In this document: positions 9,782 through 17,906 of the stretch, piece after piece
Position numbering within the stretch: position 1 is the stretch's first letter
Layout: the number at the start of each line of letters is the position of its first letter
From: Gammaproteobacteria bacterium
GTDB lineage: Bacteria > Pseudomonadota > Gammaproteobacteria > Pseudomonadales > Azotimanducaceae
Assembly (NCBI GenBank): GCA_020832085.1
Contig: JAFIFJ010000099.1
Span: 1 to 64,000 of the forward strand
Reading direction: 5' to 3'
Length of the DNA: 64,000 nucleotides
Position numbers and translations under genes: made by a program
Notes under the pieces: generated by a model
The model's database searches: none
What the model was told of the DNA's origin: nothing
The model's input: only the letters and a program-made list of their open reading frames with translations

Positions 9782-10378
9782 ATGAATGCACTCGCCCGAA
9801 TCACAAGAACGTTTCACCGCCAGGGTGGGCTCGCGACCAGCTTGCGCCGGATCGCTGCGACCTGCGCCCTTTCCCTCGGGTTCATGGCTGCTGCACATGC
9901 GGCGCCCATTACAGGAACGCCAGTAGGCAACGATTTCGGCTGGGCTCCGAACAGCACCAACGCCCTCAACTTCGCCGAGGCGGTGCCAGGTCGCGAAGGC
10001 CAAGTGGCGCCCTACGTACTCTTCGTTTCCAACACAACAGGGTCCGTGGTGCTGGACTTTTTCAATTTCGCCTCGGCAGGGATTGCCTTCTTCGAGATCA
10101 GGATCGACGGTAATGCCGCCGGAACGAATCCCCATCCGGTTGTAACCGGCGATACCATTCATCCCGGGGTCTTTGTGGGTAATCAGGCCTCCGAGCTGAA
10201 CCGGGAGTTCCTTGCCTCCTCCTTCGTCGATGTGCGCCTCGCACTGGGTGGCGAGCGTGACTGGGACTTTGACTGGGTCCGCTTCGATGTAGCCAAGGTT
10301 CCGGAGCCGTCGGCATTCGTTCTGGTGGCCTTTGGCCTGCTCGGGCTGCTGCTCGGCCGTCGCCGCCTGACCAGCTGA
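9782..10378 (+). CDS. PEP-CTERM sorting-domain protein
   Basis: Exported protein of 198 residues. A long basic N-terminus leads into a signal helix ending AAAHA-AP. The body is a beta-rich domain of unknown function. The C-terminus is a clean exosortase signal: VPEPSAFVLVAFGLLGLLLG followed by RRRLTS. AGGA at 9770-9773 precedes the ATG by 8 bases. It is preceded by a regulon box and a sigma-54 promoter, like the other PEP-CTERM genes here. Confidence 0.9.
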   Translation: MNALARITRTFHRQGGLATSLRRIAATCALSLGFMAAAHAAPITGTPVGNDFGWAPNSTNALNFAEAVPGREGQVAPYVLFVSNTTGSVVLDFFNFASAGIAFFEIRIDGNAAGTNPHPVVTGDTIHPGVFVGNQASELNREFLASSFVDVRLALGGERDWDFDWVRFDVAKVPEPSAFVLVAFGLLGLLLGRRRLTS

Positions 10379-10707
10379 ACCTATCCCCCCACTCGGGACC
10401 CTCGAGGCCACCTGCGCTGCGGCGTCAGGTGGCCTCATTGGTTCAGGGCATAGCCCGGCCTCGCCTCCGCACGCGATTCGCCCTGTCAGAAGTGGGGAAT
10501 CGAAACAAAACAATGCAATGAAAAAAGTCGCCATAAATACCGGAAGCGACGAGCCAATCGACTGACCCGGTCAGCGCCCGCGGAAAGGATGGCCGCTGAT
10601 TGCATTCCTGTCGCTTTCACTACCGCCCCATCTGACGCCAAGCAGTGCGTTGTGCTGCTGTGTTCAGAGGCGCCGCGGATGGCATCGATCGCCACGTTCG
10701 CACAGGC

Positions 10708-10802
10708 GTCGAATTTCTTTACATCTGCCGGCTTTCTGCATGGAAACGAAGCAAGAATTCTTACTGTAATGAGTGGCCAGCGAGCGAGGAGCGGGGCTTG
10801 CG
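10708..10802 (+). promoter_or_regulatory. Orphan PEP-CTERM box plus sigma-54 promoter
   Basis: GTCGAATTTCTTTACA at 10708-10723 is identical to the box at 7570-7585. AGGAGCGGGGCTTGCG at 10787-10802 keeps GG-N10-GC and resembles the promoter at 7649-7664 beyond the core as well. No intact gene follows until the subtilase at 11692; a higA fragment begins immediately after it. It either drives a long leader to the subtilase or is a leftover of a lost gene. The rest of 10379-10700 holds nothing recognisable. Confidence 0.55.
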
Positions 10803-10807
10803 TGAGG

Positions 10808-10985
10808 TACTGGCCCGGCGCCTCGGCGTTTCGCGGCTGTCAGTCGACGAGCTGATTCACGAACGACGGGCCGTCTCCCCCAGATGGCCGCCCGTCTGGT
10901 CAAACTGCTCGACACCCTGCCCGAGTCCTGGCTGCACACGCAGATGAATTTGGACCTCTAGGAGATCGAGCAGGACCCGGCGCTG
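10808..10985 (+). pseudogene. Broken second copy of higA
   Basis: From CTGGCCCGGCGCCTCGG onward the DNA closely follows higA (6.23-6.42 kb) through the helix-turn-helix and LPESWLHTQMNLDL. It is disrupted by loss of one base in the CCCCCAGATGG region and by a TAG where higA has TGG. The 5' end of the gene is absent. It is a clear pseudogene, probably left by recombination with the intact copy. Confidence 0.85.
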
Positions 10986-11405
10986 GAACGCCATCAATGG
11001 ATCTAAACATCTTCCACTGCATCCCATGGACATCAACCTCAGCTCGATGCCGTGTTGATTTCTGCGCGCATGATCATCAGCCGCTGCCCGATCAGCGAAA
11101 CCCTGGTTGCGGGTCGTGATTTGAGCGGCATTTTCTTGGCCTGACCGCATTCACCCGCGCCATGTGGAATACCGAACTGAACTCGCCTGCGCACGCCGTT
11201 AGCATTGCCGAACTGGGTCGAAGCTAATGATGCGCTGCAAGAAGGCCCAACGAATATTGGAAGCGACAAGGCCAAAGGTTCACCCCATCCGCACCTGCGG
11301 AGATGGCTGTCGCTTCTTGCATTCGCCCTACCGCTCGCGCGAATTGTCGATGCCATCACAATTTTGTGCATCGAGCCGGCGCGCTTCGGAGCACGACCTA
11401 TACTC

Positions 11406-11431
11406 CATACGGTCCAGGCAGGGACCGTATG
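11406..11431 (+). promoter_or_regulatory. Perfect 10-bp inverted repeat just before the riboswitch
   Basis: CATACGGTCC (11406-11415) and GGACCGTATG (11422-11431) are exact complements around AGGCAG. A TATACT sequence at 11399-11404 could be a -10 box placing the hairpin at the very 5' end of the leader. It may be an operator or a 5' stabilising hairpin. Confidence 0.5.
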
Positions 11432-11433
11432 TC

Positions 11434-11523
11434 GAGACAAAGGTAAACCCGTCGAGAGGCGGGGACGCAAAGCCACCGGTCCTCACGAACAGAATGTTCG
11501 AGGACAGCGGAGCTGCCGCTGAC
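11434..11523 (+). promoter_or_regulatory. Cyclic-di-GMP-I (GEMM-I) riboswitch
   Basis: The conserved core GGGGACGCAAAGCCACCGG (11461-11479) is the hallmark of the GEMM-I class. Upstream, AAAGGTAAACC leads into a six-pair stem CCCGTC-GAGA-GGCGGG with a GNRA tetraloop. Downstream, GGTCCT pairs with AGGAC and encloses CGAACA-GAA-TGTTCG, the second helix. AGCGG/CCGCT at 11507-11521 may form the switch to the expression platform. It lies about 170 bp before the secreted subtilase, which it is inferred to control. Confidence 0.9.
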
Positions 11524-11691
11524 ATGGCATGACGCCACTTCAGCCCAATTGCCAGTCGGCAATCGGCGTGACGCGGTCCGAAGGCGCTCCGGCGCCATCA
11601 CGATCCCGTATCTGAGTCTCCGACCCGTGCACGGACGCGATTCCGGCCTGCAGGGCAGCGCCCCGCAGGCCTAGCGCCAGGAGACTTGAAG

Positions 11692-13599
11692 ATGCTCCCC
11701 ATACCCCGTTGCAACCCAGCGACGCTTGCCGGAAGCTGTCGTTTTGGCGCTGTCGCAGGCTTCGTCCTTGCGTTGCTGTTCTCTTTGAACCTCGCCTTCG
11801 CCCAGGCGCCTGATGCCCGGGGCGGCGATCGTGCTGAGCGCTGGGTGCCTGGCCAAGTGTTGGTGAAGCCCAAGCCCGGCCTGTCAGATGAGCGCCTCGA
11901 GCGCATCCTCGCCCGCCACGATGGCCGCACGGTTGGCCGCATCCCTCAAATCGACGTGCGCATCATCCAGGTTCCGGAGCACGCGGTGGAGCGGGTGGCC
12001 GCGGCGCTCGCGCGCAACCCGAACATCAAGTTCGCAGAGCCGGACTATCTCAGAGAGCCGGCCTACGTCGAGCCGAACGACCCACGTTTTGGAAATGCCT
12101 GGCACCTGGGCAGGATCCGGAGCCCAGAGGCTTGGTCCGTCTCCCAGGGCGATGGCGTCATCGTTGCCATCCTCGATACGGGCATTCACGCCAGTCACCC
12201 GGATTTCCAGAACAAGCTGGTGAAAGGATGGAACTCGGCCAGCCAGAACGACGACATCACTGACGTCCACGGCCACGGCACCCAAGTCGCCGGAACAGTT
12301 GGCGCGGCCACCGACAATGCCACCGGCGTCGCGGCGGTGGGCTGGGATGCCCGCATCATGCCCATCCGCGTGACCGACCGTAGTGATGGCGCGGCGTCGT
12401 CGAGTAACATGGCCCGCGGTTTGACCTGGGCTGCCGACAACGGTGCCCACATCGCCAACATGAGCTATCAGTCGTGGCGGGACAGCGTTGTCGTGAGCGC
12501 CGCGCAATACATGCGCGATCGTGGCGGCGTCGTGTTCGGCGCGGCGGGTAACGGTGGGACCGACACAGGGGCCAAGCCGAATCCCTATGTCGTGGTGGTC
12601 AGCGCGACCAACAGCAGCGACAGCCGTACCAGCTGGTCAAACTATGGCGAATACGTCGATCTGGCCGCACCTGGCGCAAGCATTCAAACCACCAGCGGCT
12701 CCAGCAGTTATACCTCGGCCAGCGGTACCTCGTTCTCGAGCCCCGTGACGGCCGCGGTCGCTGCTTTGGTGAAGGCTGCGAATCCCGCGCTCACGCCGGA
12801 TCAAGTAGAGCAGATCCTGTACAGCACTGCGGTCGATCTTGGCGCCGCCGGTTGGGATCCATACTTCGGCTGGGGTCGCGTGGATGCAGCCGCTGCAGTC
12901 GCCGCTGCCTGGACTGCCGACGTCGATACCGAAGCGCCTGCCGTGGGCTTCGCCTCGCCGAAAGACGGAGCGACCGTAGGCGGTGACGTCCACATCAGCG
13001 TGGAGGCAAAGGACAACGTCGGCGTGACCCGGGTCGTGGTGTTTGCCAATGGCCGCGAACTGGGCAGCGAGTCGGTCGCGCCCTACGAATTTGTCTGGGA
13101 CACCACGCTCGAAGCTGATGGAAAGGCCGATCTCCTGGCCGAGGCTTACGATGCTGCCGGTAACGTCGGCCGCATAGCCATCCGCGTGACCATCGAGCAG
13201 CCAACGGTACCGGAGCCTGACCCTGCGCTCGATGATTCGAGCCCAGCCCCAGCCCCAGCCCCAGTGGATGATGACGAACCGCCTGTGGTCGCCTTCATCT
13301 CGCCCAGCGATGGCGAAGTCGTCAGCGGCAATGTGCGCATTGAGGCGGCTGCCAGCGACAACGTCGGCGTGGTGGCCATGGCGCTGTTCGTCGATGGGAA
13401 CCAGCTCTGCACCAGCACCTCGGATTCCATCCGTTGCAGTTGGCACACCCGGCGCGTTGCCGATGGCAAGTACGTCATTAGCGCAGAGGCTACTGATGCG
13501 GCCGGTAATGTGGGTGTGGACAGCATCGTGGTGCAGATCGGCGGGTCGAGTGGCGACGGTGGAGGCGGCCCGCCCCCAGGTAGAGGGAACAACAGGTAG
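11692..13599 (+). CDS. Secreted S8 (subtilisin-like) protease with two Ig-like repeats
   Basis: Extracellular serine protease, 635 residues. A signal peptide ends AFAQA. A propeptide (VPGQVLVKPKPGLSDE to about residue 120) precedes the catalytic domain, with Asp162 in AILDTGIHASHPD, His195 in HGHGTQVAGT, the oxyanion Asn in AAGNGG and Ser347 in SGTSFSSP. Two repeats of about 90 residues follow, each with SPxDGxxVxGxVxI and NVGV and ending in ATDAAGNVG-like strands, then a Gly/Pro tail. AGGAG lies 8 bases before the ATG at 11692. The upstream c-di-GMP riboswitch suggests protease output tracks the biofilm/motility decision. There is no PEP-CTERM signal, so it is probably released. Confidence 0.93.
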   Translation: MLPIPRCNPATLAGSCRFGAVAGFVLALLFSLNLAFAQAPDARGGDRAERWVPGQVLVKPKPGLSDERLERILARHDGRTVGRIPQIDVRIIQVPEHAVERVAAALARNPNIKFAEPDYLREPAYVEPNDPRFGNAWHLGRIRSPEAWSVSQGDGVIVAILDTGIHASHPDFQNKLVKGWNSASQNDDITDVHGHGTQVAGTVGAATDNATGVAAVGWDARIMPIRVTDRSDGAASSSNMARGLTWAADNGAHIANMSYQSWRDSVVVSAAQYMRDRGGVVFGAAGNGGTDTGAKPNPYVVVVSATNSSDSRTSWSNYGEYVDLAAPGASIQTTSGSSSYTSASGTSFSSPVTAAVAALVKAANPALTPDQVEQILYSTAVDLGAAGWDPYFGWGRVDAAAAVAAAWTADVDTEAPAVGFASPKDGATVGGDVHISVEAKDNVGVTRVVVFANGRELGSESVAPYEFVWDTTLEADGKADLLAEAYDAAGNVGRIAIRVTIEQPTVPEPDPALDDSSPAPAPAPVDDDEPPVVAFISPSDGEVVSGNVRIEAAASDNVGVVAMALFVDGNQLCTSTSDSIRCSWHTRRVADGKYVISAEATDAAGNVGVDSIVVQIGGSSGDGGGGPPPGRGNNR

Positions 13600-13618
13600 T
13601 TGGACCCCGGAGCCAGAA

Positions 13619-13650
13619 ACAAAAACCCCGCCATGAGGCGGGGTTTTTGT
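13619..13650. terminator. Bidirectional intrinsic terminator
   Basis: ACAAAAACCCCGCC and GGCGGGGTTTTTGT flank the loop ATGA. The hairpin has a T-run on both strands, so it can end both the subtilase transcript and the convergent PEP-CTERM gene at 13672. Confidence 0.92.
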
Positions 13651-13671
13651 TCATGCGACTCGAGTCGGAGT

Positions 13672-14259
13672 TTAGACGAGGCGTCTGCGGCGGACCAAGC
13701 CGAGAGCCAGGAGGCCGATGGCCAGAAGCGCTATCACGCCGGGCTCAGGTACGGTTTCCGGAGGACGGTCACTAGCGCCCCAGAACGTGATGTGGCTCAG
13801 ACCCATGCCTGCGCCCGCCGGGCCGTCTGCCTTGGCGTACTCAACGATCAGATCGAGGAGGCCAGCGTTGTTCCGGAAGAAAGAGGTGCCCGCCCCAGTC
13901 TTGATGGCGAACCACAAGGCGTTGGTGGTGAAAGTGTGGGAGTCCTGGTCGACCTCAACCTTCGTGGTGTCGTCTGCCGAGAGGTCAAGGCCCATCAGGG
14001 CATTCAGGATGGCCGTTTCTTGAGCCTCATTGTTGGGCGTGAAGTTGTAGACGTCTGCGAACGAGGCCGAGAGTTCGCCTGGATTGTTGATCACGCCTTC
14101 GCATGCCGGATCAATGGCTCCCGCGGTGCACTCGAGAAAAGCTCTGCCAGAGTTTTGATCGATACGGATGACGTTTGCCTGTGCGGAAATGCCGAGAGCC
14201 ATCAAGAGGCTCGCGCCAAGAATTCCGCTCCATAGCCGGTTGGTGAACTTGGTGATCAT
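13672..14259 (-). CDS. PEP-CTERM sorting-domain protein
   Basis: Exported protein of 195 residues. MITKFTNRLWSGILGASLL opens a signal peptide ending SAQA-NV. The body of unknown function carries two cysteines (LECTAGAIDPAC) and ends in VPEPGVIALLAIGLLALGLV plus RRRRLV, a textbook exosortase signal. The start at 14259 is preferred to the longer frame at 14445 because it gives a proper signal peptide and has AGGAG in front. Two regulon boxes and a sigma-54 promoter lie upstream. Confidence 0.9.
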   Translation of the reverse strand: MITKFTNRLWSGILGASLLMALGISAQANVIRIDQNSGRAFLECTAGAIDPACEGVINNPGELSASFADVYNFTPNNEAQETAILNALMGLDLSADDTTKVEVDQDSHTFTTNALWFAIKTGAGTSFFRNNAGLLDLIVEYAKADGPAGAGMGLSHITFWGASDRPPETVPEPGVIALLAIGLLALGLVRRRRLV

Positions 14260-14335
14260 CTTCTTTGAATCTCCTATGGGAGACAGCGTTGTTGTCGTTT
14301 CGGGTTTTGGTGTTCGCTTTACACGTCGTTTGCAA

Positions 14336-14569
14336 AGCATGATTCGAGCCAAACTATTAAGGAGCTTTGGATTCAACAGGTTATGACGGGGGCGGTCATG
14401 CGTAGGGGGCCGCAGAGGACGATTGTGTAAAGCTTCCTGACGCATTGAATCAATGCCGCGGTCAATTTGTCGGGCTACCGAGCCGATGAAGCCTGAAACC
14501 TGGGTTTTTCATTCAGATCTCGCGCATTTTGCCGTCGCCGCGTGAGCAGACATGTAAAGAATCTTGACG
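14336..14569 (-). promoter_or_regulatory. Two PEP-CTERM boxes plus sigma-54 promoter
   Basis: On the plus strand TGTAAA-GCTTC-CTGACG lies at 14426-14442 and TGTAAA-GAATC-TTGACG at 14553-14569. AGCATGATTCGAGCCA at 14336-14351 reads TGGCTCGAATCATGCT on the minus strand, a good -24/-12 element. The nearer box is 75 bp and the farther about 200 bp upstream of the promoter. This occupies most of the gap before the fragment at 14608. Confidence 0.8.
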
Positions 14570-14607
14570 GGTCGATCCCGGGGTGTAGGTGAGGAGGTCA
14601 GGCTAGT

Positions 14608-15042
14608 GTGGGCCTGGGGCAAGGTCAGGCGGCGCCAACGACGTGGTTTTTGGGGCAAGCGAAGAGCGTGGGGGTGGTTGGCGTGCCGATGTCAGCGCAC
14701 GCTAAGCCGATCGTCGCAGGCGAGGGTATTGGCATTTCCATTAACGAAAACGCTGGTGGTGAAAATATCGCCCTGACGGGCAGTATCGGATTCATCGCCG
14801 TGTCTTCGACGCAGATGGTATTCGACATCGACCTTGCGAATGCCTCCTCGCACGGTGCGCGCATGGTGAGCATTGGCTTCGATATCGCCGTGGTGGACAG
14901 CTTGACGGGTACGAACACCAGCGGTGGTCTGGATGTGTGGAAGGTCGAACTTGATCCCAAGTGGCCGATGAACGGAATTCGGGTCAACCTGTGCATTTGG
15001 GTCGCAGGTTCAGTGCCGATACTCCGTTCCTGGAACACGTAG
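14608..15042 (+). pseudogene. Decayed matrix-protein-like gene
   Basis: The frame encodes GSIGFIAVSSTQMVFDIDLAN and MVSIGFDIAVVDSLTGTNTSG, a beta-rich pattern seen in many PEP-CTERM proteins. There is no signal peptide, no sorting signal and no convincing ribosome site. Near 15000 the likely reading shifts to another frame, and the DNA then runs into repeats. It is best read as a truncated, frameshifted PEP-CTERM-type gene; it could also be a chance frame. Confidence 0.4.
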
Positions 15043-15214
15043 TGGGTTTTTTTAATTTGGCGAGCAGTCGGCATACGCTCGGCTGTTCGCAGTCGCTGGG
15101 GCTTGCTTGCCGTGCGGAGATACCAGCGTGTCCGCTGCAACCTTCCTGGCGGCTCTGGTGGAGAATGCGATAAATCATTGATTTAAAGATCACACTTGGA
15201 CCGGAGCGCGCCCA

Positions 15215-15747
15215 TGTGGGAGGGCCCTATTCGCTTAGCGAATGGGCCGATTGCGAGGCGCGCTGCCGGAGCTGACGGGGTCGCCTCCGCGTGATGCCCA
15301 GCAGATCGGTGCATCGCCCTGCGGGCGCTAGCACCTTCCCACATTGGCGTGCCGCGAGCATCTGGCGAGGCGCTCATCCCACCATGGCGTGTCGCGAGCA
15401 TCTGGTGCTGCGCCCATCCCACCATGGCGCATCGCGAGCATCTGGCGCTGCGCCCATGTGGGAGGGCCCTATTCGCGTAGCGAATGGGCCGATTGCGAAG
15501 CGCGCTGCCGGAGCTGACGGGGTTGCCTCCGCGTGATGCCCAGCAGATCGGTGCATCGCCCTGCGGGCGCTAGCACCTTCCCACATTGGCGTGTCGCGAG
15601 CATCTGGTGCTGCGCCCATGTGGGAGGGCCCTATTCGCGTAGCGAATGGGCCGATTGCGAAGCGCGCTGCCGGAGCTGACGGGGTTGCCTCCGCGTGATG
15701 CCCAGCAGATCGGTGCATCGCCCTGCGGGCGCTAGCACCTTCCCACA
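15215..15747. repeat. Three 129-nt REP-like palindromes with 40-nt tandem spacers
   Basis: Copies at 15215-15343, 15457-15585 and 15619-15747 begin TGTGGGAGGGCCCTATTCGC and end CACCTTCCCACA, with the inner hairpin CATCGCCCTGCGGGCGC. Between the first two are three roughly 40-nt units, each carrying CGCGAGCATCTGG, and one more unit lies between copies two and three. The elements are related to those at 4.5-4.9 kb and at the left edge. No gene is present from 15043 to 15810. Confidence 0.9.
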
Positions 15748-15810
15748 CGCACACGCGCTCAACCCAACGCTTGTTCGTTCCGCGATGGCGTCAACAAAGT
15801 CGGTGAACCG

Positions 15811-16533
15811 CTACTGCAGAGGGCGCCGGACCTTGGCCCGCATCCGCATGGTCCCAAGCAGCCCGAAGGCCAACCCCAGCAACGCCAGCGGTCCCGGTGC
15901 CGGAACGGAGACTGCGACGGTTGAAATCGCGCCAACGGCGTCGATGTCCGCCCCGGCGGTGCGCCCCGTGCAGGCCCCTCCGCTGCAGATGTCCGTGAGG
16001 CGGACGAAGAAGAATAGGTCCGATGGTCCGAAGCCGAAGGCGTCGATGTCGATGCCGGCCGTGGCGCCGCCGACACTGCCCACGTTGAACCACTCCATGC
16101 CGTCCTTGCTGATGTCCACCTTTGTCGGTTCCACCAACGGCCCCACCTCGAAGATCCACAGGTCGAAGCTGTCGTCGCCGCTGCCGGTGAGCGCGTTGTC
16201 TGTGAAGCGCAGCACCAACTCGCCGCCGTTGCCGAGGGAGACGAAGGTGCAGTTTTCCGCCGGATCGGTCGCGAAGGTTTCACAGTTGGAGACGTTGTTG
16301 TAGTCGGGCGCACCCAGGGCGTTGTCCGGATTCTGATGCGGGAGCGTGACGCCACCGGTACCGAGCGTAAAGCTGACGACCTCGTCGGCGAACGAGATGT
16401 CACCCTGCGGAAACGTCACGCCGTTATAGGTGACAGGGCCTGCGGTGGCGCCACTGGCGAACACGAGTAACGCGGCCCCAAGGGCGACTGGTGTGAATGG
16501 ACGTGCGCAACGCCCGAGCAGGTTGAGCATCAT
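15811..16533 (-). CDS. PEP-CTERM sorting-domain protein, possible calcium-binding beta fold
   Basis: Exported protein of 240 residues. The signal peptide ends ATAG-PV. VVSFTLGTGG...NALGAPDY, GGELVLRFTDN and DSFDLWIFEVGP resemble surface cell-adhesion-like beta domains in which Asp-rich loops bind ions; this is inference. The end carries VPAPGPLALLGLAFGLLG and a basic tail (RMRAKVRRPLQ), longer than usual. Four to six cysteines may form disulfides. GGGGG precedes the ATG at 16533. Confidence 0.87.
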   Translation of the reverse strand: MMLNLLGRCARPFTPVALGAALLVFASGATAGPVTYNGVTFPQGDISFADEVVSFTLGTGGVTLPHQNPDNALGAPDYNNVSNCETFATDPAENCTFVSLGNGGELVLRFTDNALTGSGDDSFDLWIFEVGPLVEPTKVDISKDGMEWFNVGSVGGATAGIDIDAFGFGPSDLFFFVRLTDICSGGACTGRTAGADIDAVGAISTVAVSVPAPGPLALLGLAFGLLGTMRMRAKVRRPLQ

Positions 16534-16635
16534 GTGTGGAACCCCCGTAGATCGGTCAACTGGCGACTCTTCTTTGTATCTTTATCAGCACAGTCCTTCG
16601 TGCAAGCCAAGCATGTCGCCTCCGGCGCTACAGAA

Positions 16636-16730
16636 CGCGAAACCTGCGCCAAGCAAGTTTTTATTGAAAAAACAGTAGCTTGGAATGATAAGGAATGTTC
16701 GGTCGGAGCAATGTGTAAAAAATGTTGACG
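16636..16730 (-). promoter_or_regulatory. PEP-CTERM box plus probable sigma-54 promoter
   Basis: TGTAAA-AAATG-TTGACG lies at 16714-16730. CGCGAAACCTGCGCCAAG around 16636-16652 reads TTGGCGCAGGTTTCGCG on the minus strand, keeping GG-N10-GC but with a weaker -12. The spacing of 64 bp matches the other units. It serves the PEP-CTERM gene starting at 16533. Confidence 0.65.
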
Positions 16731-16835
16731 CTTTAGCTTGCTTGCCACGGCGGGCAGCGGCGGGGTGCGTACAGGAAGATTCCAACCACCCCGAGTCGGG
16801 TGATAACGTGAATCGTTGATCGATTCGACTGGCCG

Positions 16836-17750
16836 ATGCAGGTCGAACGCGGGGAGGCCGGCGATGGCCATTGCTTCTCTGCATCATCGCTGGGGATCTT
16901 GGATAACGTGACCAGACCCAAACTTCGGCTTGCCCGTACCATCCGCAAGCTGTGGGCGTACGCCTTTCGATTCTTCCGCATGCGCTTCAGGCCGAGTCGG
17001 GCCCGTCTCGAAGCTGTCCCGCGATCGACGCCCAGGAAGATCCTCGTGGTCGGCATCATCATGGCCGATAGGAAGAATCTGGCCAGCACACTCATCAGCG
17101 ATTTCGGGAGCGCCCGGAACCACGATGTTCGGCAGCGGTGGGCCTCTCTCTTCGGTGGCTTCGAAGTCCCTGCGGGTCTTGAGCCGGGCTCGATCGAAAT
17201 CTCCGAGCACCCAGCCACGCCCCGATCCAAGCTGCTCAATGCGCTGGTGCTTCCCGAAGACCTGCAGGAGTACGACTACATCATCATCTGTGACGATGAT
17301 GTGCTGCTGCCTGAGCAGTTCCTCGATGACTACATCGACCTCGTCGAGGCTTTCGATTTCTCCCTGTCGCAGCCGGCGCGAACCTGGTATAGCTTCATCA
17401 GCCACCGCATCACGAAGCGCGACCGGCCCTGCCTCGCCCGCGCAACGCGCTTCGTGGAGATCGGCCCCCTGGTCTGCATTCGCCGCGACGCCTTCGATCT
17501 CGTCTTTCCCATTCCCGAGGAAAGCGGCATGGGCTGGGGGCTCGACTACGTCTGGGCCCACCTGCTCGAGCGTCATGACAAGAGGCGAGGGATCATCGAT
17601 GCCCTGCCGATCGATCACAGCATCCGGCGTACGGGCAGGACCTACAGCAGCGGCGCGGCTCAAGAGGAGATGAGGGTGTTTCTGGGCATGCATCCCCACT
17701 TGAGCAAGGCGGACAGCATGCAAACGATCGAGCGCCACCTTCGGCCCTAG
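16836..17750 (+). CDS. Glycosyltransferase-like protein (DUF707-type)
   Basis: Predicted 304-residue cytoplasmic or peripheral protein. RKILVVGIIMADRKNLA begins the fold, YDYIIICDDDVLLPEQFLDDY carries an acidic DDD motif as in metal-dependent nucleotide-sugar transferases, and GMGWGLDYVWAHLLE is the second conserved block. This combination recalls the DUF707 family, whose members are glycosyltransferase-like. The start is uncertain: neither the ATG at 16836 nor a GTG at 16908 has a good ribosome site. It opens the exopolysaccharide region. Donor and acceptor cannot be read from the sequence. Confidence 0.6.
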   Translation: MQVERGEAGDGHCFSASSLGILDNVTRPKLRLARTIRKLWAYAFRFFRMRFRPSRARLEAVPRSTPRKILVVGIIMADRKNLASTLISDFGSARNHDVRQRWASLFGGFEVPAGLEPGSIEISEHPATPRSKLLNALVLPEDLQEYDYIIICDDDVLLPEQFLDDYIDLVEAFDFSLSQPARTWYSFISHRITKRDRPCLARATRFVEIGPLVCIRRDAFDLVFPIPEESGMGWGLDYVWAHLLERHDKRRGIIDALPIDHSIRRTGRTYSSGAAQEEMRVFLGMHPHLSKADSMQTIERHLRP

Positions 17751-17906
17751 CTGGGCGACCGTCTCGCCTGAGTTGCCCGCGCAAACGGGTTCTTGAAGGG
17801 CCGGAGGTTCCGAACTCGGTAGCCGCGTGCTAGGTTTTGGATGGTGTGCAACATCTGCGTGCGTGCGAGCGAGCGTCGCCATTCCGACCGAGCAGGAATT
17901 CCATCG

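Noticed and set aside
15183-15754. A CRISPR-like array
   Set aside because: The repeated units are about 129 nt palindromes and 40-nt tandem blocks with no unique spacers of constant length and no cas genes.
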